From assembly GCF_020708045.1 (NCBI RefSeq), contig NZ_JAJFES010000001.1, positions 1-64,000 of the forward strand: DNA of 64,000 bases, given 5' to 3'. The position numbers and the translations under genes were made by a program. This DNA comes from Massilia sp. IC2-278. Its GTDB lineage: Bacteria > Pseudomonadota > Gammaproteobacteria > Burkholderiales > Burkholderiaceae_D. Positions 7,549 through 16,024 of this stretch are shown one piece after another. Each line of letters opens with the position of its first letter. Positions within the stretch are counted from its first letter, which is position 1. Below the pieces are notes generated by a model, which was not told the DNA's origin, did no database searches, and was given only the letters and a program-made list of their open reading frames with translations.

Positions 7549-9954
7549 ATGGCGACCGTAGCGGGCGATCCCGGGCATGGCGGCAATAGCGGCAACAGCG
7601 GCGGCAACAGCATCGGCAATAGCGGCAGCGGCGCGATGACCGTGTCCGGCATGGCCAATGCCACCGATCCAGGCCCGTTCGACAACGATGCCACCCTCGA
7701 TCTGGCGCGCCGGGTGCGCGCCGCCATGGCCAGGGAAAGCATCGACGTCGCGAGCGGGGCCGCCGAAGGTGCGCGCCTGAGTCCGGACGCCTACAAAGAC
7801 AAGCTTGCCGCCGCCCTTGCCGATGCCGTCATGGGCTGGCTCGCGGCCGACGGCCGCAGCGCCGTTCCCGGCCTGCGCGCCGACTCGCCCGCACCTGCCA
7901 ACCCGCGCGCTGCCCCGGAACGCAATGCCGGGAACGGCGCCGCGGCCAGCCAGCCGGGCGATGCCGGCAGCCGCCCACGCGGGGTAGAGGGCGCGGCGAC
8001 GTCTCCGGCGGCCATCGGCGGCCACGTCGAACTGTCCGAAGCGGTCAAGTTCATCGGGGACCCGCAAGCACCCGCCGCCGGCGGCGCGGCCGGCGTCGGC
8101 AAGCTGGGCGAGATGCTGCGCGGCTGGCGCAAGGAACGCCTGCTGCCGGACGTGGAAAAGGCGGTGCGTCCGGAAATCGCCATCGGCCGCGACGAGTCGC
8201 TCGACGCCGCCTTTCTCGAACTGCTGGCGAGCCGCCGGCGGGCGGTCGGGATCGTCCGCACCCGAGGCACGGCCTACAACGGCAGCTACAGCGAGGCCTG
8301 GAGCGGCACCTGCTCGCTGGTCGCGCCGAATATCCTGATGACCAACCACCATGTCCTGAACTCGCCGGACGTCGCGGCCGCGGCCGAGGTGGCGTTCGAC
8401 TTCGAGGTGAGCGCCCAGCAGCTCGCAAGCGGGAGCAACACGCCGCCGGCGCCCGGGCGCAGCTACCGGCTGCGTCCGGAGCAGCTGTTCGTCACCAGCC
8501 CGATCGACGGCGGGCTCGACTATACCTTCGTCTGGATCGACGAGGCCGCCGCGACGGGCGCCACGCCGCTGAGCATGGAGCGTGCGGCCTTTGCCATCGA
8601 ACCGGGCGAGAAAGCCTTCATCATCCATCACCCGAACGGCAAGCCCAAGCGCGTGTCGCTCGACGACACCGACGTGGTGGCGGCGCATCCCGACGGCCCC
8701 CTGATCCACTACACGACCGATACCGAGCCCGGCTCGTCGGGCGCGCCGGTGCTCGACCGCAGCGGCCGCCTGATCGCCCTGCACCATGCTTCGCGCCGCA
8801 ACCAGGAGGGCCTGCGCACGCCCGACGGCGTGGTGCCGGAATACGTTAACGAAGGCATCAAGCTGGCCGCCATCGCGCTCGATCTCGAGTCGCGCCGCGC
8901 CGGGGAGGCCAGCGCCATGATCGACATGGTGCTCGGTGAAATCTACGGCTCGGATACCCTGACCGGCTTTTTCGGCGCCGCCGGACGCGAAGTCGATTCA
9001 GCCCGGCCCGGGGCCGCGCGCGTGGCCGAACTGTACCGGGCGACCGGCCAGGACATCGACGTCGGCTTCTGGAACCTCGCCTGGTTTGCCGGCCGCTACG
9101 CGGACCTGGCAGGCGACGCCGCCGCCAAAATCGTCGACCTCGGCCTCGACGTCTGGGCGCTGGGCGGCAGCCCGCCGGCCGCCACCGCGGCGCTGGTGCA
9201 GGCGATCAAGGACAAGTTCGGTCTGGAGCTGAAATGCCTGTCGCTGCCGGCCGGGGCGCCTGACGCGGAGCAGACCGGCGCCGTGTTGTGGAATCCGGAA
9301 ACCGTGGAGGGGCGGCAGCTTGCCTGGCCGGAGGATGTCGGCGCGCTGTTCCGGCTGCGCGGCGAAGACTTCGCCGGCGCGACGCAGCCGGCCCCGGCCC
9401 CGGGTAGCATCTTCATGCGCCAGCCGGCGCTGTTCCAGGTGCGCGGGCGTGGCCGCCTCGCCTTCAACCTGGTGCCGTTCGACCTCGGTGCGGCCGCCTC
9501 CGATGGCGCACGGCGCGGCATGGCCGCGCGCATCCTTGCCCGCGCGGTACAGGACATGATCGAACGCCACGGCGCCAGCCAGGACTGGCTGCTGGGCGGC
9601 GGCTTCGATGCCGAAGGCACGAACGCCAGCTTCGCGGCATGGGCCGGCAGCGGCTACACGCCGGCGTCGGCGCAGGACGAGGCGGGTGCGGCCCTGAGCT
9701 ACCTGAAATGCCCGGGTTCGGGCGTTGGTCATGTTTTCCTGTCGCCCAACCTGTCGCGCCTCTATGGGCAGCAGGACGTGTTCCTCGTCGCCAGGGAGAA
9801 AAGCCAGGCCGACTACCTGAACCGATTCGGCGAGCACCGCCCGCTGCTGCTGCGCCTGTCCGCAAAGGGCGGCGGCGCGCCGGAAGCGAACATGGGGCAG
9901 GGGCCGGAATTCAACGCGCGCATCGACGCGGCGCTGCGGCGCGCACGCGCGTGA
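7549..9954 (+). CDS. trypsin-like (V8-type) serine protease fused to a degenerate EEP-like domain
   Basis: 801 residues, start fixed by CGGAGGAAAGC before ATG 7549. Residues 1-60 are Gly/Asn-rich, and 100-200 are Ala/Pro-rich linker. The protease domain spans about 225-440, with likely triad His268 (MTNHHV), Asp324 (GLDYTFVW) and Ser397 (PGSSGAPVL). From about 500 to 795 the sequence follows the order of an endonuclease/exonuclease/phosphatase fold: VGFWNLAWF, VDLGLDVWALGG, NLVPFDLG, GGGFDAEG and EHRPLLLRL. The usual catalytic Glu of ALQE, the Asn of GDFN and the SDH motif appear changed, so the second domain may be inactive. No signal peptide is seen. Substrate and role are unknown; the EEP assignment is inference from motif order. 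Confidence 0.75.
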   Translation: MATVAGDPGHGGNSGNSGGNSIGNSGSGAMTVSGMANATDPGPFDNDATLDLARRVRAAMARESIDVASGAAEGARLSPDAYKDKLAAALADAVMGWLAADGRSAVPGLRADSPAPANPRAAPERNAGNGAAASQPGDAGSRPRGVEGAATSPAAIGGHVELSEAVKFIGDPQAPAAGGAAGVGKLGEMLRGWRKERLLPDVEKAVRPEIAIGRDESLDAAFLELLASRRRAVGIVRTRGTAYNGSYSEAWSGTCSLVAPNILMTNHHVLNSPDVAAAAEVAFDFEVSAQQLASGSNTPPAPGRSYRLRPEQLFVTSPIDGGLDYTFVWIDEAAATGATPLSMERAAFAIEPGEKAFIIHHPNGKPKRVSLDDTDVVAAHPDGPLIHYTTDTEPGSSGAPVLDRSGRLIALHHASRRNQEGLRTPDGVVPEYVNEGIKLAAIALDLESRRAGEASAMIDMVLGEIYGSDTLTGFFGAAGREVDSARPGAARVAELYRATGQDIDVGFWNLAWFAGRYADLAGDAAAKIVDLGLDVWALGGSPPAATAALVQAIKDKFGLELKCLSLPAGAPDAEQTGAVLWNPETVEGRQLAWPEDVGALFRLRGEDFAGATQPAPAPGSIFMRQPALFQVRGRGRLAFNLVPFDLGAAASDGARRGMAARILARAVQDMIERHGASQDWLLGGGFDAEGTNASFAAWAGSGYTPASAQDEAGAALSYLKCPGSGVGHVFLSPNLSRLYGQQDVFLVAREKSQADYLNRFGEHRPLLLRLSAKGGGAPEANMGQGPEFNARIDAALRRARA

Positions 9955-10377
9955 GTCAGCCAGCCCGTTCCACAACCGGTTCTGCCGCACCATGCACGCG
10001 TGCCGGCGGAGCTGCTCGAGGCACTGCTCGGCGATGCACCCGGCGTCAAGCGGCTGCTGCCGGGCCGTACGCTCGAATTTGTGCCCGATCCCAGGCCGCC
10101 GCCAACGGCCCCGGTGTTCAAGACCGACATCAGCACGCTGGGCGGAACCGGCGGCGGGCCGCTGGTCGAGCTGGTCAGCGGCCGGGTCATCGGCGTGCAC
10201 TTCGCGGGCGAGTGGGACAACGAAAAAGGCAAGTTCAGCTCGTCCGAACTGATTACGCCGGAACTCGTCAAGGCAATCGCAGAGGCTCTCAAGCCGGCAC
10301 CGGATGGGCCGGGTGTTCAGCCTGCCGCTGCGCCTGCCACTAGGCCTGGACCGGCGCCCCCACCGGCGCCACGCTGA
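9955..10377 (+). pseudogene. degenerate trypsin-like protease tail in frame with the preceding stop
   Basis: After the TGA at 9952-9954 the same reading frame stays open to 10377. It could be translated from GTG 10000 (125 residues) or only by read-through. The translation contains PVFKTDISTLGGTGGGPLVE and GRVIGVHFAGEWDNEKGKF. This resembles the end of a V8-type protease, where GTGGGP replaces the GxSGxP active-site motif, so the nucleophilic Ser is missing. A Pro/Ala tail follows. I read it as the remnant of a second protease module, or a small separate gene without catalytic Ser. No ribosome site is obvious before GTG 10000. Confidence 0.5.
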
Positions 10378-10477
10378 ATCTTGCAGCACACACGCTTGCC
10401 CGAATTGCACGCAGCACCGCGACATCCACTACAATCTCGCCCTTTTGACTCCGGCCCGGCCGGAAAGGAAGTGGAAG

Positions 10478-10951
10478 ATGAATGCGGTCCTGTTTCTCCT
10501 GGCTTTTTGTGTCGGGCTCTTTATTTCGGTGCAGGCAGCCGTCAACAGCCAACTGGCCAGTGCGCTGCATGCCAACTCGGTGGTGGCGGCCTGGATCTCG
10601 TTCACGGTCGGCACCGTGGTGCTCGGCATTGCCGCCTTTGCCCGTGGCGGCGTGGGTGAAGCCCTGGGCGCCCTGGTGCACCAGCCGCTGTGGAAGATGA
10701 GCGGCGGCCTGCTCGGCGCGGCTTTTGTCTTCGGCACCGTATTCCTGGCGCCACGCATCGGTTTGCTGAACCTGGTGGTGCTGGTGATCGCCGGCCAGCT
10801 GATGATGTCGATGGCGATCGACAACTTTGGCTTGGTCAACATGGCTGTGCGCAAGGTCTCGGGCATCCGCCTGGCCGGCGCGCTGGTAGTGGTGGCCGGC
10901 GTGGCCCTGACCCTGTTCGGCGACCGGATCGTGGCAGCGTTGGAACGCTAA
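10478..10951 (+). CDS. DMT-superfamily small transporter (YdcZ/DUF606 type)
   Basis: 157 residues with five predicted membrane helices, including LFLLAFCVGLFISVQAAVNS, VVAAWISFTVGTVVLGIAAF, LLNLVVLVIAGQLMMSMAI and LAGALVVVAGVALTLFG. The N-QLA motif after the first helix and the short length are typical of the DUF606/YdcZ half-size DMT proteins, which are thought to work as dimers. Substrate unknown. ATG 10478 follows AAGGAAGTGGA. A possible promoter (TTGCAC at 10405, TACAAT at 10430) lies upstream, though its spacing of 19 is long. Confidence 0.85.
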   Translation: MNAVLFLLAFCVGLFISVQAAVNSQLASALHANSVVAAWISFTVGTVVLGIAAFARGGVGEALGALVHQPLWKMSGGLLGAAFVFGTVFLAPRIGLLNLVVLVIAGQLMMSMAIDNFGLVNMAVRKVSGIRLAGALVVVAGVALTLFGDRIVAALER

Positions 10952-10994
10952 ACAATTTCTAGCCAGCAGATGTATTTTCTGCGAGGCATGGTTT

Positions 10995-11000
10995 TATAAT
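10995..11000 (+). promoter_or_regulatory. candidate -10 box for the PilT/U-like ATPase gene
   Basis: A perfect TATAAT lies about 50 bases before the ATPase start. The expected -35 position has only weak similarity to TTGACA. Confidence 0.45.
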
Positions 11001-11049
11001 GGTCGAACTTGTCTGAACGACACTTCGATTGACCAAAGAGCCACGCCAG

Positions 11050-12171
11050 ATGGAACATCACCAGTCCTCGCAAATCCCGACGCTGACCTATATCGAGAAC
11101 GAAGACCACCCGGTCTTCGGCACGCTGGTCGAGCAGATCCTGCACCTGCTGAATTCCCGCCTGGTGTTTTCGGACATCATCATCCACCAGAACAGCCCGC
11201 TCATGCTGCGCCAGCCGAAGGGCCTGGTGGCGGTCACGGATTCGCCGATCACGCGCGAGGAACTGGAAGAATTCTTCGACGTCATCGAGCCGAACTGGGC
11301 CGAGCGCATCGCCGACCGCGCCTTCGATCGCTCGATCGACCTGCACACGGCGCGCATCCGCGCCAACTGCTTCAGCTTCCAGGGCAAGAAGCGCTGGGGC
11401 TGCGTGATCCGCCGCTTCCCGAAGGAACCGCTGCCCTTGGCCGAGCTGGGCCTGCCGCTCGACGCCCAGGAATTCGCGCAGCTCACCAGCGGCCTGGTGC
11501 TGATCATCGGCGACACCTGCCAGGGCAAGTCGACCACAATTGCTTCGATGATCGACGAAATCAACAAGCGCCGCTCGGGTCACATCATCACCATCGAAGA
11601 CCCGGTCGAAACCCTGATCCCCCAGCGCAAATGCATCATCACCCAGCGCGAGGTTGGCAAGGACGGCGACGTCGAAAGTTATTACCTGGGCGCGCTGGAC
11701 GCGCTGCGCGAGCGCCCGGACGTGATCGTGATCGGCGAAATCCGCGACGCCCAGACCGCGCAGGAAGCCCTGGCCCTGGCCGAATCCGGCCCGCTGGTGC
11801 TGGCTTCGCTGCACGCGCGCTCGACCGAAATGGGCCTGCAAAAGATGCTGCGCCTGCTCGGCAACGCCGAGTCGCAAGCCCAGGCGCTGGCGCATGCGCT
11901 GCGCGGCGTGCTGTGCCAGGCGCTGCTGCCTTCGCTCGACGCCAACCGCTACCACCTGGCCACCGAATGCCTGGGCAATACGCCGGCGGTGGCGCGCCTG
12001 ATCGAGGCGGGCGACCTCGGCGCGCTGCGCGCCCACATGAACAGCGGCCGCGATCCCGGCTCGCACACGATGAACGCCTCGCTCGAGCGCCTGCTGGCCG
12101 GGCACAAGGTCAGCGTCGAGGATGCGCGCAACGCCACCACCGACCGCGTCGGGTTCGCCGAGCTGGTCTGA
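11050..12171 (+). CDS. PilT/PilU-type secretion/twitching ATPase with unusual P-loop
   Basis: 373 residues, the length of PilT/PilU. It has the VFSDIIIHQNSPLMLR N-terminal segment, a P-loop at 154-162 reading GDTCQGKST, the Asp box HIITIEDPVE, Walker B VIVIGEIRDAQTAQ (Glu230) and the His box ASLHARSTE. Members power pilus retraction by ATP hydrolysis at the inner membrane. The usual GPTGSGKST is changed to GDTCQGKST, though the Lys-Ser-Thr end is kept. It stands alone, away from pil genes, so it may be a divergent PilU-like accessory motor. I chose ATG 11050; a TTG seven codons earlier is possible. Confidence 0.82.
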   Translation: MEHHQSSQIPTLTYIENEDHPVFGTLVEQILHLLNSRLVFSDIIIHQNSPLMLRQPKGLVAVTDSPITREELEEFFDVIEPNWAERIADRAFDRSIDLHTARIRANCFSFQGKKRWGCVIRRFPKEPLPLAELGLPLDAQEFAQLTSGLVLIIGDTCQGKSTTIASMIDEINKRRSGHIITIEDPVETLIPQRKCIITQREVGKDGDVESYYLGALDALRERPDVIVIGEIRDAQTAQEALALAESGPLVLASLHARSTEMGLQKMLRLLGNAESQAQALAHALRGVLCQALLPSLDANRYHLATECLGNTPAVARLIEAGDLGALRAHMNSGRDPGSHTMNASLERLLAGHKVSVEDARNATTDRVGFAELV

Positions 12172-12174
12172 GTC

Positions 12175-12669
12175 CTAGTTCAAGCCCAGGTCGAAGTCGA
12201 AGTCGGTATCGGTATGGGTGTCGGAGGCCAGGCGTTTCGCGAGCAGGGCCGAAACCACGGCCTGGATCACGTGCACGGCCCAGCGCTCGGTCGCCTTGCG
12301 CGGGCCAGCCTTCACTTCGCCTTCGGTAATCCCGAGCACAGGCGCGATGCAGCCGATGTTCACCGCGTACAGGGCGGTGCCGTACAGCGTGCCCAGGGCG
12401 ACCGGCGACAGCGAGGGCAGCAGTTCGCGCAGCTTGGGCAGGGCCGCCGCAAAGGCGGCCGAAGCGCCGAGGTGATTCGCGAATTCGACCACGCTGGTGC
12501 CGGTGTCGCCGATCATCGCGCGCGAACCGGTCAGGTCATCGATCCAGTCGACCGCATCGCGGTCCAGCGTCTTGTGCAGCACGCCGCTCTTGCGGCCGGC
12601 CACCATGACCGCCGTCGTTACCACGCCTGCAATCAGGCCGCCTACTATTGCTGCTTTATATCGTTGCAT
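12175..12669 (-). CDS. uncharacterised membrane protein
   Basis: 164 residues. Hydrophobic stretches occur at the N-terminus (AAIVGGLIAGVVTTAVMVAG), in the middle (LGTLYGTALYAVNIGCIAPVLGI) and near the end (WAVHVIQAVVSALLAKRL), suggesting an inner-membrane protein with a few helices. The tail is acidic and repetitive (DTHTDTDFDFDLGLN). I do not recognise the family; a YagU/DUF1440-like relationship is possible but unproven. It converges on the PilT/U-like gene with only three bases between the stops. ATG 12669 is preceded by GGGG and matches the first hydrophobic helix better than longer starts. Confidence 0.6.
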   Translation of the reverse strand: MQRYKAAIVGGLIAGVVTTAVMVAGRKSGVLHKTLDRDAVDWIDDLTGSRAMIGDTGTSVVEFANHLGASAAFAAALPKLRELLPSLSPVALGTLYGTALYAVNIGCIAPVLGITEGEVKAGPRKATERWAVHVIQAVVSALLAKRLASDTHTDTDFDFDLGLN

Positions 12670-13012
12670 GAATACCCCGCTTGTCAGTGTAGAAGCAATG
12701 GGAGGCGGACAAGATCCACGGTCGCCATCGTCCTGGCAAATCCGCCTGATTCCATATAAACGCACACGGCGCCGCCTGTCGGCGAATGCAAACCTTACGC
12801 TGCCTTGTCAAATGCATCGGTTCGATATCGAACGAAATGCCACGCAACGACGTTATAAATGGCGTCCAACGCACGCGCAAACGTATTGATTGAATATGCG
12901 AAGCCGCGCTTCTCAAGCATGGGCAAATTGACAAAATAAAATTCCAAGATGACACATTTATTGCACCGCGTATGCTGGATGGTTATTATTGCTGAATTAG
13001 CAATGGTGACTT
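12670..13012. other. 343-bp AT-richer intergenic region with palindrome
   Basis: This gap separates two divergent genes. It holds a perfect 14-bp palindrome GTTCGATATCGAAC at 12820-12833, a possible operator, and a perfect TTGACA at 12928-12933. No good -10 sits at the right distance. No gene was recognised. Confidence 0.5.
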
Positions 13013-14104
13013 ATGCGTGCGACCGACAAAACCTCTCCCCTCGACCAGACATTCTCGATTTATCTTGATTTGACCCGTTTTGTCGCCGCCGTAATGGTGG
13101 TGCTTGCCCACTATCTGCAATATGACATCGTCGAGGGAAAGCTGGCTGCTTTCGTTCCGAATATGGGCAGGGAGGCGGTTGTCGTTTTCTTCGTATTGTC
13201 CGGCTTCGTGATTGCGTATGTCACCGACAGCAAGAAAACCTCAGCACGGGAATATATCGCCGCCAGATGCGGGCGTATTTATTCCGTTGTGCTGCCGACC
13301 CTGCTGCTTGCCTGGGTGCTCGCCGAGGTGCTTGGCAAAGGAGGGGCCTACCAGTTGGCAAAGCCTTACATCTATATTCCCCTGCATTTGCTGTTTCTGG
13401 GTCAAAGCTGGAATCTATCCGAGGTCCCGCCTTTGCTGGCGCCGTTCTGGTCGCTGTGCTACGAAGTCTGGTACTACGTTCTGTTTGGCGTGGCGTATTA
13501 CCTGAAAGGTTGGCGCAGATCGATTGCCATTGCCGGAGTACTGGCGGTGATGGGATTTAAGTTATGGCTGCTGTTGCCGGTATGGCTCAGCGGCGTGGCG
13601 CTCTACCATTTGCAGTCCCGATTGACCTTGGCCCGGTCGACGGCTCGCCTGGGCTTCGTGCTGTCGCTTTTGGCCTTAATCATTTACAACCTGGCCGGGA
13701 TGGAGCTGTCATTGAGGAGCATTGCAGCATCCTCGTGGCCTTTTGCTTCGTTGCCGCTGGCCAGTGCAGAACGGTTCCTCGCGGATTACCTCGTGTGTTT
13801 GCTGGTGGTGGTGAATTTCCTTTGCGCCCGCTTTGCCGGACTGAGCGGATTGCGCCGGTATGCCGGCCAGATTCGCAGCGTCGCTTCCTGCACATTTACG
13901 CTGTATCTGTCGCATATGCTGGTAGTGCTGGCCTGGCTGCAGATCTATCCACACGAGAGCAAGAACGCATACGATGTGATCGGCGTGACGCTTGCCGTCG
14001 GGTTGGTAACACTCGCCCTGGCGCAGCTGACCGAGCGCCGGAAGGCGAGGTTCCGTCAGCCAATCGACTGGATACTGCGGCAGCGATCCACGAGCAAGGC
14101 ATAA
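13013..14104 (+). CDS. acyltransferase family 3 (OafA-like membrane acyltransferase)
   Basis: 363 residues with about ten predicted membrane helices. The start shows the family signature: FSIYLDLTRFVAAVMVVLAH with a conserved Arg and His, then REAVVVFFVLSGFVIAYV. These enzymes transfer acetyl or other acyl groups to surface polysaccharides or lipids at the inner membrane. The target is unknown and no polysaccharide locus is adjacent. Its codon use and GC are visibly lower than in the neighbours (many T/A third positions), and it lies in an AT-richer gap, which suggests recent acquisition. Start ATG 13013 is the first in-frame ATG. Confidence 0.88.
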   Translation: MRATDKTSPLDQTFSIYLDLTRFVAAVMVVLAHYLQYDIVEGKLAAFVPNMGREAVVVFFVLSGFVIAYVTDSKKTSAREYIAARCGRIYSVVLPTLLLAWVLAEVLGKGGAYQLAKPYIYIPLHLLFLGQSWNLSEVPPLLAPFWSLCYEVWYYVLFGVAYYLKGWRRSIAIAGVLAVMGFKLWLLLPVWLSGVALYHLQSRLTLARSTARLGFVLSLLALIIYNLAGMELSLRSIAASSWPFASLPLASAERFLADYLVCLLVVVNFLCARFAGLSGLRRYAGQIRSVASCTFTLYLSHMLVVLAWLQIYPHESKNAYDVIGVTLAVGLVTLALAQLTERRKARFRQPIDWILRQRSTSKA

Positions 14105-14225
14105 GAAGGAGCCGCCTCTGGCCCGATTGCGCGCGGTGATAGCACTGACGGCCATATCCAGCGGAACGTCGATGCCGTGTCGCGTGATGGAATCGAGGTG
14201 CAGGACAAGCCCACCCTGGCGCCGC

Positions 14226-14714
14226 TCAGTGTGCGGACAAGGAGGGCTGGTTGATGGATATCGTCAGATCCGTACCCTCGCCCAAGGCTCCGGGGGCGAA
14301 CCGTAATGTGATTTCCGGCGACGCTGCCGCGTCCTGGGCCAGCACAGCCGTCACCTCGGCGACTTTCGTTTCCTCCGCGAGTTGACGCAGCATGTCGTCA
14401 CGGGCCGCCGGCGCCAGACAGCGGGCCGCACGCCGCGCGTTGTGCACACCGTTTTCCCAGGAGCTGTGCGGTAAAAGGTAACTGCAGAATTCCTTGCCAG
14501 GCGCGCTGCCGGAATGAATGCATTCGTGTCTCATCAAGGGACGAGGCGGGACACCCCATCCCCCATGCAAAAGAACCGTGTGTTTTTCTCCCGGGGGAAC
14601 CGCCCCTGCAAAATGCGCAAGATGCATGCACATCTCATCGCCCGCCCGGGCATCGGCAAAGCCGGAACAAAACAGCAAGGCGAAAGCGGCGGTCGCTACC
14701 AGGGCAGGTTTCAT
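14226..14714 (-). CDS. hypothetical exported protein
   Basis: 162 residues. A signal peptide (LVATAAFALLFCSGFADARA) is clear. The mature part has several Cys and His residues (CMHLAHFAG, HECIHSG, EFCSYLLPHSSW, ARCLAP), which could form disulfides or bind metal. I do not recognise the family. A gap of 32 bases separates it from the upstream cytochrome gene on the same strand, so it may be the last gene of that operon. Its position suggests a periplasmic role, but nothing shows what it does. Confidence 0.6.
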   Translation of the reverse strand: MKPALVATAAFALLFCSGFADARAGDEMCMHLAHFAGAVPPGEKHTVLLHGGWGVPPRPLMRHECIHSGSAPGKEFCSYLLPHSSWENGVHNARRAARCLAPAARDDMLRQLAEETKVAEVTAVLAQDAAASPEITLRFAPGALGEGTDLTISINQPSLSAH

Positions 14715-14746
14715 TGGTGTTGGATGTCCACGTTGATCAAGAACGG

Positions 14747-16024
14747 CTAATCGAGCGGCACGGCCCGATACCGGTTCACCTGCGCGCTCGACACCGGCGC
14801 CGCCGCATTGCCCCAGCTGGCGCGCAAGTAGGTCACCAGCGTTGCCACCTGCGCGTCGTCCAGCACGTGGCTAAACGGCGGCATGCCGTAAGGACGCGGA
14901 TTGCCCGCGGTGGCCGGCGCAAAGCCGCCGTTCAGCACCACGCGGATCGCGTTCACCGGCTCCTCCAGGCTCAGCGCGCGGTTACCCGCCAGCGCAGGGT
15001 AGGGGCCGAGCCCCTCGCCGCGCTCGCCGTGGCAGGCGGCGCAATGCTGGCGGTACAGGCGGCTGCCTTCGTCCAGCACCTGCTGCGGCGCGCGCAGTGC
15101 CGGCTCGCGTGCTGGCGCCGGCCCGCCCGGCAGGGATTTCAGGTACACCGCCATCGCCCGCACGTCGGCTTCGTTCATGTGCTGCAGGCTCTGCGCCACC
15201 ACCTCGGCCATCGGCCCGGTGACGCTGGCTCCCGGCGCCACGCCGGTACGCAGCAATTGCACGATGTGCTCTTCCTTCCACTTGCCCAGGCCCGCTTCGC
15301 TGTCTGATGTGAGCGAAGGCGCGTACCAGCCGATCGTCGGAATCAGGCCGCCTCCCAACGCATCGTCCGCGGCGCCGAAGCGGTTGCGCGTACTGTGGCA
15401 GGCGCTGCAATGGCCGAGGCCCTCGACCAGGTAGGCGCCGCGGTTCCATTGCGCATTGCGTTTCGCATCCCCCTCGAACACGCCCGGCTTGAAGTAGAGC
15501 AGGCGCCAGCCGGCCAGGGCGAGCTGGCTGTCGTAGGGGAAGCGCAGCGCATGCGCGCGGTTCTGCGCCTGGCGCGGCGGCAGGCTGCGCAGCCAGGCGA
15601 ACAGCGCATCGGAATCGGCGCGCGAGACTTTCGTGTAGCTGGTGTAGGGGAAGGCCGGATACAGCAGGTGGCCGCCCCGCGACTTGCCATTGTGGAGGGC
15701 GTTCCAGAAATCGTCGGCGCTCCACTTGCCGATGCCGGTGGCGCGGTCCGGGGTGATGTTCGGCGTGTACAGGGTGCCGAAGGGCGTGTCCATGGCGCGC
15801 CCGCCGGCATAGGGGGCGCCGCCGCGTGCGGTGTGGCAGGCCATGCAGTCGCCGGCGCGGGCGAGATAGGCGCCGCGCGCGATGTTGGCCGAGGTGGGCG
15901 CCCAGGCCTCGGGCGAGGCGGCCGGCACGAACTGTTCGCGTGGCCAGGCGAGGGCGATGAGTATGGCCAGCGCGGCCAATGCGGCCAGCACGGCGCCGGA
16001 AATGAAACGCAGGCGCCGGCTCAT
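14747..16024 (-). CDS. three-haem cytochrome c, dehydrogenase subunit type
   Basis: 425 residues. An N-terminal membrane anchor (AVLAALAALAILIALAW) is followed by three haem-binding CxxCH motifs: CMACH near residue 60, CSACH near 206 and CAACH near 333. Segments such as TPFGTLYTPNITPDRATGIGKW are typical of the cytochrome subunits of membrane alcohol, aldehyde or gluconate dehydrogenases, which pass electrons to ubiquinone or oxidase. Its ATG overlaps the stop of the diheme gene upstream (ATGA), so the two are translationally coupled. No flavin or quinoprotein subunit is adjacent, unlike the complete operon at 27886-31825. Confidence 0.88.
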   Translation of the reverse strand: MSRRLRFISGAVLAALAALAILIALAWPREQFVPAASPEAWAPTSANIARGAYLARAGDCMACHTARGGAPYAGGRAMDTPFGTLYTPNITPDRATGIGKWSADDFWNALHNGKSRGGHLLYPAFPYTSYTKVSRADSDALFAWLRSLPPRQAQNRAHALRFPYDSQLALAGWRLLYFKPGVFEGDAKRNAQWNRGAYLVEGLGHCSACHSTRNRFGAADDALGGGLIPTIGWYAPSLTSDSEAGLGKWKEEHIVQLLRTGVAPGASVTGPMAEVVAQSLQHMNEADVRAMAVYLKSLPGGPAPAREPALRAPQQVLDEGSRLYRQHCAACHGERGEGLGPYPALAGNRALSLEEPVNAIRVVLNGGFAPATAGNPRPYGMPPFSHVLDDAQVATLVTYLRASWGNAAAPVSSAQVNRYRAVPLD

